This document shows, piece by piece, positions 55,789 to 64,000 of a stretch of DNA of 64,000 nucleotides (the stretch's first letter is position 1; every line of letters begins with the position of its first letter). The notes beneath the pieces are model-generated. The model saw only the letters and a list, made by a program, of their open reading frames with translations. It did not search any database and was not told where the DNA came from. Location: the NCBI RefSeq assembly GCF_022809775.1, contig NZ_CP094380.1, positions 3,545,902-3,609,901 of the forward strand, read 5' to 3'. Source of the DNA: Pseudodesulfovibrio tunisiensis (GTDB lineage Bacteria; Desulfobacterota; Desulfovibrionia; Desulfovibrionales; Desulfovibrionaceae). The position numbers were made by a program, and so were the translations under genes.

Positions 55789-55991
55789 TGAGAACTCCTG
55801 AGGATTTGTATCGACGGAGTGTATAACCTGTCGTCAATAGTCTCAAGAAATTGCAGATGGAAACACATTTTTCGTGGGCATCCCGCAGAGCAAAAAGGGC
55901 ATACTGCGAGGAATGAAAAAACGAGGAAGGGCGAAGCAAAGCGGAAGGCAATCCTTCCAGCGTATTACCACTTTGTATTACCAAAAGAAAA
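55789..55991. other. intergenic region upstream of the pentapeptide-repeat gene
   Basis: About 200 AT-rich bases containing the promoter and leader of the minus-strand pentapeptide gene. No gene is seen. It is repeated nearly unchanged in each copy of the array. Confidence 0.5.
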
Positions 55992-56020
55992 ACGGCTTGC
56001 AGTATATTACTGCAAGCCGT
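55992..56020 (-). terminator. palindromic terminator marking the right end of every array copy
   Basis: ACGGCTTGCAGTA and TACTGCAAGCCGT form a 13-bp perfect stem with a 3-base loop; the minus strand continues TTTTTCTTTTGG. It should end a leftward gene lying further right, but that gene never appears. Ten bases beyond it (56030) the sequence jumps back to the start of the next copy. The same hairpin is at 58834-58862, 61862-61890 and about 63962-63990. Confidence 0.75.
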
Positions 56021-56030
56021 TCATTTTGTC

Positions 56031-56250
56031 TGAGGCAGGGTGGCGGAGAGTGACCCCAGTGCAAAGCCGATGGCGAACAGCCCAGTGCCGGTATGAATGC
56101 GGAGGTCAGGCCAGACACGCGACGACCCGCTTTGTCTCTCGACACGAACGGAGCCAGAACCAGCCAGGAGTGCCCGCGGGGTTCACGCCATGCACCAGCC
56201 AGTGTGAGCGATGATTGCAGGGCCACGAGGAACGAAGTGTCGGAAAACAT
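56031..56250 (-). pseudogene. N-terminal fragment of the His-rich transporter, copy 2
   Basis: Matches the first 75 or so codons of the gene at 52671-53390, truncated by the copy boundary and carrying internal deletions, including loss of the LGLVH segment. Not functional as it stands. Confidence 0.75.
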
Positions 56251-56339
56251 TTTGATCTCCTTATTGTTTGAAGATCAAAAAGAATTAGAATTTGTGTATT
56301 TCGAATGGTGGAAGCTAAAATGCGGGCGCAACCGTTCGG

Positions 56340-56569
56340 TCGCGGCTGGTCCCGGGTGCAGATGCGCAAGAGTTTGTCATACTTGCACCCGGTATGGATA
56401 ACCCATTTCCGACCGAGCGGGGCCATGATGGTTGTGACAAAGGCCATGAGCACGAGGGCGGTGAACTGGACGATCACGGCGGGCAATTCGAACCGTTAGA
56501 CCGTTCCGCCAGACCCAGCTTGTCGTCAAGGATGAGAATCGCGTCGAAGATCGGTTTCTGGGTGATCAT
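56340..56569 (-). pseudogene. small membrane protein, copy 2, frame-disrupted
   Basis: Counterpart of 53476-53706. The start and the first helix are readable (MITQKPIFDAILIL), then the frame is lost and the original stop is changed. Confidence 0.65.
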
Positions 56570-56730
56570 GACCGTTTTTTCCATTACAGTTTTTCCGATT
56601 GTGCCCACCTGGGCCAAGACCGTGGTGGGCAAAGAGTTTTCAATCCCGAAAGGGATATCCCGAATCACGTTTGACTAATCGTGGATATGTGTTCCAATGG
56701 AAGCAGGCCTGTAAAAGGCAAGGGCTGAAT

Positions 56731-57380
56731 ATGGAACAGGAATCACGCATTTTCCTGACCCCGTCGGAAGCCGTTAAAACCGTGTGCATCGATTTACCCC
56801 AGTATGGCCCCAGCCCGAACAGTTCGAGGAATTGTGCGCTGTTCTGGGTGTTTCCGTGCCTGAAGCTCCGTACGACAGCAGTACCTGCGCAAGCTTTAAG
56901 AAGCTGATCCCGATCCGGAAAACCTTGGCGCGGATATGTTCCGTGGTGTTTTGGTGCAAGGCGCATACGGCACCGGGCCGGAAGGGCGGCTCGGCATATG
57001 GGTTCCCACGGCATGCAGGACTTCTGTCTGCCCCCAGTGCGGCAGATGTTGTTCCGTGCTGGATTATCCTCGGGATTGTACTGAAGAGGATGTGGCGCAG
57101 CTGGCGCGAAGCGCTGCCGTACCGACCTTCCGGAGTGGGTGGGGCGGAAGCCCGACGGTTCCTACCCGCATCTGGGTCCGTCCGGGCACGGACCCTGCTT
57201 GCCGAGACACTGCCCCTGGCTACACCACGCTCGAAGGACGGTCGTCGCGTCTGTTCCATCCACGACTACAAGCCGGAAATCTGTCGCCAGTATCCCGGCT
57301 CCCGCAAACACGCTGCCATGACCGGCTGCCCCACGGCCCTGCGCCTGAGGGAGGGAGAGGTATGCAACGTCGAGGCCTGA
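56731..57380 (+). pseudogene. YkgJ-type cysteine-cluster gene, copy 2, frameshifted
   Basis: Starts and ends like 53872-54519, but small indels shift the frame several times. The CGRCC and C-terminal Cys regions survive in different frames. The nearly unchanged length (650 against 648 bases) hides compensating gains and losses. Confidence 0.78.
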
Positions 57381-57413
57381 TATCCGGCTGCGTTGCCTCT
57401 CCGGCACGGATGC

Positions 57414-58630
57414 CTATCTTGGAATCGATTTCGCAGGGCAAAAGGCAAACAGGGCGGCCTGAATGGTTATGAGGAGTTGCCACCCCGCCATTTCAGATTC
57501 CAAGACAGAGGATGCGTTCGCAATATTCCGTTCCTCAAGGGAATGTATTCCCGCATATCCCCCGAGAAGAAATGGGGCAGTCCAAAAGCAGCCAAAAATG
57601 CCACACACAATCCACAAACAATTTTCCCCGACCCGCTGGACGCCTTGTACAGCCAATAACCAAAATCGTGGTCCAGAACTCTGAAGCCTTGCCGCCAAGC
57701 CATCGCGATCCACTTCTACGTCTCCTCCCGAAAATATTCCTGATCTTCCACTTGCTCCTGCGTCAGGACAAAGCGACCTCCTTTGCTTCTCGCCACAGCA
57801 GTTTGAGCTGAGCCTCCTTCTCGGCAATATACCTTGGAAACCTCATATTCATTGTTCTCCCGCCATGGTCTGGCCTTCGTACGCTGATAGAAATCGCGCG
57901 TAGGCTGAAGCAAATCTTTCTTACCTTCTGTATAAGCCTCGATGTATTTTTTATGGAAGTTTATGAAATGAATGTTTGTAATATCATATTGATTTATAAA
58001 ATCAATTGTTTTGGATTACATCCAATAACATCAATACCACTATTTGAAATTATACAATAAAGAATGAAATTTACATTTTTACCATCATCTATTGATTCAA
58101 AATTAGACTTTCCCAGAATACACAGTCTCTGTGAAATCAATGCAAATAATACAGCTTCAACACGGCTAAAAACAGAACGGTTGTCGACTTTGTTAAGTTA
58201 AAATATACATAATCTCTAGTTCTGTTTTCCCAAAATATGCTACACCATTGAATTTAGCCTCAGAGAGGCTAGCTCCTTGTGAAAAAATGGTTTCTTTAAA
58301 CAACGCAAACCCACCAAAATCGACTTCGGAAAAATCAGCAAATCCTTCAAAACACGCAGAATTAAACCGAACCTTTGGAAACTGCCCGACCTGTTGAAAT
58401 TTAATCTCTTGCGGAAAAACAACCCCGCTCAAATCACAAAAACGTCCAGATCCTTCAAAAAGCTTCGACTCTCGCAACCTCTCAAACACTCTCTTATTGA
58501 AATCGTCATTCGATATCCTTTTTTCATAGAGCGGTGCATGAAACACACAATACCCCTTGCCTTCCGGATCGGTGTAGACAACTTCCTGCGGGTCGGCCCA
58601 TTCATATTCCGCGCATTTGCAACACGTCAT
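57414..58630 (-). pseudogene. pentapeptide-repeat gene, copy 2, frameshifted
   Basis: The first 140 or so codons (58630 back to about 58220) are identical to copy 1; beyond that, toward the C-terminus, indels break the frame repeatedly. Confidence 0.78.
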
Positions 58631-58872
58631 TGAGAACTCCTGAGGATTTGTATCGACGGAGTGTATAACCTGTCGTCAATAGTCTCAAGAAATTGCAGAT
58701 GGAAACACATTTTTCGTGGGCATCCCGCAGAGCAAAAAGGGCATACTGCGAGGAATGAAAAAACGAGGAAGGGCGAAGCAAAGCGGAAGGCAATCCTTCC
58801 AGCGTATTACCACTTTGTATTACCAAAAGAAAAACGGCTTGCAGTATATTACTGCAAGCCGTTCATTTTGTC

Positions 58873-59275
58873 ACCGTGTACATGGCAGTCGCAACCATGC
58901 TCGCGATGATGGTGTTCGTGATCGTGATCCGTATGGTCATGCTCGTGGTCGTGACTGTGCAGGAGGTGCGGGCGGAAGATCAGTATGGCACCCAGCACGA
59001 TGATGATGGCTGCGGTGAGCGTGTCCGTGATGTATCGGGCCTGCGGAGGCAGGGTGGCGGAGAGTGACCCCAGTGCAAAGCCGATGGCGAAACGGCCAGC
59101 GAGGTGCCGAGTATGAATGCGGAGGTCAGGCCGAACACGCGACGGCACGCTTTTGTCCCCGGCCACGAACGGAGCCAGAACCAGCCGGAACACCCGCAGG
59201 AGAGTTCACCTATGCACCAGCCCGAGTGTGAGCGATGATTGCAGGGCCACTGAGGAACAGGGTGTCGGAAAACAT
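58873..59275 (-). pseudogene. N-terminal fragment of the His-rich transporter, copy 3
   Basis: Covers the start through the His-rich loop (about 135 codons in copy 1), cut at the copy boundary and frameshifted in its first third. Confidence 0.75.
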
Positions 59276-59357
59276 TTGATCTCCTTATTGTTTGAAGATC
59301 AAAAATTAGATTGTGTATTTTTTGAATGTCAAGCTAAAAGCGGGCGCAACCGTTCGG

Positions 59358-59585
59358 TCACGGCTGGTCCCAGGTGCGATGCGCAAGAGTTTATTATACA
59401 CACCCGGTATGGATGGCCCATTTCAGACCGAACGGGGCCATGATGGTTGTGACAAGGCCATGAGCACGAGGGCGGTGAACTGGACGATCATGGCGGGCAA
59501 TTCGAACCGTTTGAGCCGTTCCGCCAGCCACCAACTTGTCGTCGGGATGAAAATCGCGTCGAAGATCCAGTTTCTGGGTGATCAT
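59358..59585 (-). pseudogene. small membrane protein, copy 3, frame-disrupted
   Basis: Counterpart of 53476-53706 with start (MITQK) and stop positions preserved but internal single-base losses. Confidence 0.65.
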
Positions 59586-59746
59586 GACCGTTTTTCCGTT
59601 ACAGATTTTCATTTGTGCCACCCTGGGCCAAGCCGTGGAAGTGGGCAAGGGAATTTCAATCCCGAAAGGGATATCCCGAATCACGTTTGACTAATCGTGG
59701 ATAGTGTTCCAATGGAAGCAGGCCTATAAAGGCAGAGGAGCTGAAT

Positions 59747-60385
59747 ATGGAACAGGAATACCCCCAATTTTCCTGACCCCGTCGGAAGCCGTTGAAGCCG
59801 TGTGCATCGATTTTTCCCAGTATGGGCCGCAGCCCGAACAGTTCGAGGTTGTGCGCTGTTCTGGGTGTTTCCGTGCCTGAAGCTCCATAAACAGCAGTAC
59901 CGTGCGCAAGCTGTTGAAGAAGCTGATCCCGATCCGGAAGCCTTGGCGCGGATATGTTCCGTGGTGTTTTGGTGCAGACGCATACGGGCACCGGGCCGGA
60001 AGGGCGGCTCGGCATATGGGTTCCCACGGGCATGCGGGACTTTGTCTGCATCCAGTGCGGCAGATGTTGTTCCGTGCTGGATTATCATCGGGATTGTACT
60101 GAAGAGGATGTAGCGCTGTAGCGCGAACGCAGGCGTACCGACATTCTGGAATGGGTGGGGCGGAAGCCCGACGGTTCCTACCGCATCTGGGTCCGTCCGG
60201 GCACGGACCAGCGCCGAGACCTGCCCCTGGCTCACCACGCTCGAGGACGATCGTCGCGTCTTCCATCCACGACTGCAAGCCGGAAATCTGTCGCCAGTAT
60301 CCCGGCTCCCGCAAACACACTGCCATGACCGGCTGCCCCACGGCCCTGCGCCTAGGGGGGAGAGGTATGCAACGTCGAGGCCTGA
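59747..60385 (+). pseudogene. YkgJ-type cysteine-cluster gene, copy 3, frameshifted
   Basis: Counterpart of 53872-54519, about nine bases shorter overall. It has an early frame loss and a nonsense change (GTAGCG at about 60117 where copy 1 has GTGGCG). Confidence 0.78.
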
Positions 60386-60418
60386 TATCCGGCTGCGTTG
60401 CCTCTCCGGCACGGATGC

Positions 60419-61658
60419 CTATCTTCGGAATCGATTTCGCAGGGCAAAGGCAAACAGGGCGGCCTGAATGGTTATGAGGAGTTGCCACCCGGCCATTTCG
60501 AAAGATTTCAAGACAGAGGATGCGTTCGCAATATTCCGTTGCATCAAGGGAATGTATTCCCGCATGTCCCCCGGGAAGAAGTAGGCAGTACCAAAAGCAG
60601 CAAAAGCCAGCACAATCCACGAACGGGCTTTTCCCCGAACCCGCTGGACACCTTGTACAGCCAAAGAACAAAACAGGTCAGGAACTCTGAAGCCTTGCCG
60701 CCAAGCCATCGCGATCCACTTCGTACGTCTTCCCACTGAAAATATTCCTGATCTTCGCCTTGCTCCTGCGTCCAAGGACAAAGCGACCAGTCCTTTGCTT
60801 CTCGCCACAGCAGTACGAGCTGAGCCTCCTTCTCGGCAATATGCCACTTGGAAGCCTCCTTATTCATTGTCCTCCGCCTTGTACTTGGCCTTCATGCGCT
60901 GATAGAAATCGCGCGTAGGCTGAAGCAAATCTTTCTTACCTTCTGTACAAGCCTCGATGCAGCCATTTTTTTCCCATGGAAGTTTATGAAATGAATGTTT
61001 GTAATATCATATTGATTTATAAAATCAATTGTTTTTAGATTACATCCAATAACATCAATACCACTATTTGAAATTATACAATTAAAAAAAATAAATTTAC
61101 ATTTACAAAATCATCTATTGATTCAAAATTAGACTTTCCCCCGAATACACAGTCTGTAGAGCAATACCATATAAAGCTTCAACACAGCTAAAAACAGAAC
61201 GGTTATTAAACTTTATTGAATTAAAATATACATAATCTCTGAATTCTGTTTTCCCAAAATATACTACACCATTGAATTTAGCCTCGAGAGGCTAGCTCCT
61301 TGTGAAAAAATGGTTTCTTTAAACAACGCAAACCCACCAAAATCGACTTCGGAAAAATCAGCAAATCCTTCCAAAACACGCAGAATTAAACCGAACCTTT
61401 GGAAACTGCCCGACCTGTTGAAATTTAATCTCTTGCGGAAAAACAACCCCGCTCAAATCACAAAAACGTCCAGATCCTTCAAAAAGCTTCGACTCTCGCA
61501 ACCTCTCAAACACTCTCTTAGTGAAATCGTCATTCGATATCCTTTTTTTCATAGAGCGGTGCATGAAACACACAATACCCCTTGCCTTCCGGATCGGTGT
61601 AGACAACTTCCTGCGGGTCGGCCAAATTCATATTCCACGCATTTACGCACCACGTCAT
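60419..61658 (-). pseudogene. pentapeptide-repeat gene, copy 3, frameshifted
   Basis: The C-terminal 140 codons (60419-60847) read almost as in copy 1. Indels near 60865, 61100-61160 and 61290-61380 break the rest, including the Cys-rich start. Confidence 0.78.
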
Positions 61659-61900
61659 TGAGAACTCCTGAGGATTTGTATCGACGAATTGTATAACCTG
61701 TCGTCAATAATCTCGAAATTGCAGATGGAAACACACATTTTCGTGGGCATCCCGCAGAGCAAAAAGGGCATACTGCGAGGAATGAAAAAACGAGGAAAGG
61801 GCGAAGCAAAGCGGAAAGCAATCCTTCCAGCGTATTACCACTTTGTATTGCCAAAAGAAAAACGGCTTGCAGTATATTACTGCAAGCCGTTCATTTTGTA

Positions 61901-62492
61901 CATCGATTTTACCAGTATCGGCCAGCCCGAACAGTCTGAGAAACGCGCTGATCTGGGTGTTTCCAAGCCTGAAGTCTGCACGACAGCAGTACCGCAGCGC
62001 GCAAGCTGTTGAATTGAAGCTGATCCCGATCCGGAAGCCTTTGGCGCGGATAGGTTCCGCGGTGTTTTGGTGCAAGGCGCATACGGGCACCGGGCCGGAA
62101 GCGGGCGGCTCGGCATAAGGGTTCCCACGGGCACGCAGACTTTGTCTGCATCCAGTGCGGCAGATGTTGTTCCGTGCTGGATTATCATCGGGATTATACT
62201 GAAGAGGATGGCGCTGTGGCGTGAGCGTGGGCGTACCGACATTCTGGAATGGGTGGGGCGGAAGCCCGACGGTTCCTACCGCATCTGGGTCCGTCCAGGC
62301 ACGGACCTCTAGCACGAAGACCTCCCCTGCCTCACCACGCTCGAGGACGGTCGTCGCGTCTGTTCCATCCACGACTGCAAGCCGGGAAATCTGTCGCCAG
62401 TATCCCGGCTCCCGCAAAGGACGCTGCCATGACCGGCTGCCCCACGGCCCTGCGCCTGAGGGAGGGAGAGGTATGCAACGTCGAAGGCCTGA
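61901..62492 (+). pseudogene. YkgJ-type cysteine-cluster gene, copy 4, 5-prime truncated and frameshifted
   Basis: Lacks the first 56 bases of the gene at 53872 and has numerous indels; the CGRCC and HDCKP regions are still visible. Confidence 0.75.
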
Positions 62493-62526
62493 TATCCGGC
62501 TGCGTTGCCTCCTCCGGCACGGATGC

Positions 62527-63767
62527 CTAACTTCGGAATCGATTTCGCTGGGCAAAGGCAAACAGGGCGGCCTGAATGGTTATGAATAGTTGCCACCCGG
62601 CCATTTCGAAAGATTTTCAAGACAGAGGATGCGTTCGCAATATTCGCTTGCATCAAGGGAATGTATTCCCGCATGTCCCCGGGAAGAAGTAAGGCAGCAC
62701 CAAAAAGCAGCAAAAGCCAGCAAATCCACGAACAGTAGTTTTTCCCCGAACCCGCTGGACACCTTGTACAGCCAAAGAACAAAACAGGTCAGGAACTCTG
62801 AAGCCCTTGCCGCCAAGCCTTCACGATCCACTGTACGTCTTCCCCACTGAAAATATTCCTGATCTTCGCCGCTTGCTCCTGCGTCCAAGGACAAAGCGAC
62901 CAGTCCTTTGCTTCTCGCCCAGCAGTTTGAGCTGAGCCTCCTTCTCGGCAATATGCCACTTGGAAGCCTCATATTCATTGTTCTCCGCCCTTGTACTTAG
63001 CCTTCATGCGCTGATAGAAATCGCGCGTAGGCTGAAGCAAATTTTCCTACCTTCTGTACAAGCCTCGATGCAGCCATTTTTTTCCACAAAGAGAGTTTAT
63101 GAAATAATTGTTGGTAATATCATATTGATTTATAAGAATCAATTTTTTTGGATTACATCCAATAACATCAATACCACTATTTGAAATTATACAATTAAAA
63201 AAATGAAATTTACATTTACCATCATCTATTGATTCAAAATTAGACTTTCCCCCGAATACACAGTCTGTGAAATCAATACCGTATACAGCCTCAAACGGCT
63301 AAAAACAGAACGGTTATTAAACTTTATTGAATTAAAATATACATAATCTCTGAACCCTGTTTTCAAAATAACTACACCATTGAATTTAGCCTCGCAGAGG
63401 CTAACTCCTTATGAAAAAATGGTTTTAAACAACGTCAAACCCACCAAAATTCGACTTCGGAAAAATCAGCAAATCCTTCAAAACATGTGGCAGAATCGGG
63501 AACAGCACCTTAAAAACTGCCCGACCCTGTTTGAAATTTAATCTTTTGGAAAAACAACCCGCTCAAATCACAAAAACGTCCAGATCCTTCAAAAAAAGCT
63601 TCGACTCTCGTAACCTCTCCAAAACACTCTCTTATTGGAAATCGTCATTCGATATCCTTTTTCATAGAAAGCAAAAGCATGATACAATACCCCTTGCCTT
63701 CCGGATCTATGTAGGACAACTTCCTGCGGGTCGGCCCATTCATATTCCGCTGCATTTGCAACGTCAT
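62527..63767 (-). pseudogene. pentapeptide-repeat gene, copy 4, frameshifted
   Basis: Full-length counterpart of 54553-55788 in which no reading frame exceeds a fraction of the protein; homopolymers are both lengthened and shortened. Confidence 0.75.
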
Positions 63768-64000
63768 TGAGAACTCCTGGTTGTAACGACGGGAGTGTAT
63801 AACCTGTCGTCAATAGTCCCAAGAAATTGCCGGAAACAATTTGCATGGGCATCCCGAGAGAAAAAGGAGCATACTGCGAGGAATGAAAAAAAGAAGGGAA
63901 GGGCGAAGCAAAGCAGAAGGCAATCCTTCCAGTATTACCACTATATATTACCAAAAGAAAAACAGCTTGCAGTATATTACTGCAAGCCGTTCATTTTGTC

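Larger units (their letters stand above)
56031..58872 (+). repeat. array copy 2 (direct repeat of 53162-56030)
   Basis: 2,842 bases corresponding to 2,869 in copy 1. Positions 56031 to about 58219 carry frequent one- to few-base losses, gains and substitutions. From about 58220 to 58872 the match to 55378-56030 is exact by eye. It contains the N-terminal third of the transporter gene and broken versions of the three following genes. Confidence 0.85.
58873..61900 (+). repeat. array copy 3 (direct repeat of 52989-56030)
   Basis: About 3,027 bases against 3,042 in copy 1. The first 217 bases match 52989-53205 exactly by eye, the remainder has scattered indels and substitutions. It extends further left in the template than copy 2 does, taking in the His-rich loop of the transporter. 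Confidence 0.85.
61901..64000 (+). repeat. array copy 4 (direct repeat of 53928-56030)
   Basis: 2,100 bases against 2,103 in copy 1. It begins within the cysteine-cluster gene at CATCGATTTT and ends with TCATTTTGTC at the last base of the window, the same base at which copies 1 and 2 end. The most error-rich copy. Confidence 0.85.

Noticed and set aside
53162..64000. Diversity-generating retroelement or CRISPR-like array
   Set aside because: No reverse transcriptase, Cas gene, spacers or adenine-specific variation; the differences are mixed indels and substitutions over kilobase units.
55992..64000. IS91/Helitron-type one-ended transposition
   Set aside because: The fixed-end, hairpin-marked pattern fits superficially, but no rolling-circle transposase is encoded and the copies are directly abutting with read-like errors.
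54540..64000. Many 60-200 codon frames in the array copies
   Set aside because: They are pieces of the four copy-1 genes or their shadows, cut by indels, not separate genes.

Overview
The window looks like a chromosomal contig from a high-GC deltaproteobacterium of the Desulfovibrionaceae type (Desulfovibrio or Pseudodesulfovibrio-like). The basis is the very high density of two-component proteins, the SLC13, NhaB and NhaC sodium-linked transporters, the sigma-54 machinery, and intergenic repeats of a style I associate with Desulfovibrio. This assignment is inference. No rRNA or tRNA gene, CRISPR array, transposase or phage gene was recognised.

Layout. 1-3234: a PAS/HD-GYP c-di-GMP phosphodiesterase gene overlapping a methyl-accepting chemotaxis protein gene that runs off the left edge. 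3934-17907: a 14-kb co-directional cluster behind a good sigma-54 promoter. It holds two ion transporters (SLC13-type and NhaB), three histidine kinases (one an unusual REC-membrane-kinase fusion), four response regulators without DNA-binding domains, a Yip1-like membrane protein, a tiny membrane protein and a PEP-synthase-like phosphotransferase. This is the best candidate for an undescribed system. 17935-31760: more signalling, namely a GAF/GAF/PAS adenylate cyclase, a solute-binding protein with a partner hybrid kinase, a PAS kinase, a DinB-like protein, a long-chain acyl-CoA synthetase, and a large hybrid kinase broken by one extra base in a G4 run.

31911-38399: AzlC/AzlD exporter with a divergent MocR regulator, RarD permease, isoaspartyl peptidase/asparaginase and a hybrid kinase. 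38542-40570: a sigma-54 promoter followed by three orphan Tad minor-pilin genes. 40654-46965: secreted cyclophilin, glycosyltransferase, response regulator, a small CxxC protein, a PAS-rich sigma-54 activator and a thioredoxin-fold protein lacking CxxC. 47128-49779: a pseudokinase/USP fusion abutting an intact Ser/Thr kinase tail to tail. 50111-51817: an NhaC-type antiporter, then a repeat element with a 25-bp perfect inverted repeat.

52239-64000: a MarR/metal-transporter operon, a small membrane protein, a YkgJ-type cysteine-cluster protein and a pentapeptide-repeat membrane protein. From 56031 this block repeats three more times in direct orientation with many small indels. All copies end at exactly the same base, just past a terminator hairpin, but begin at different places. 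I favour an assembly artefact from uncorrected long reads at a contig end. However, one junction (58872/58873) lies in a sequence of about 870 bases that matches copy 1 without error, so a real tandem duplication is not excluded.
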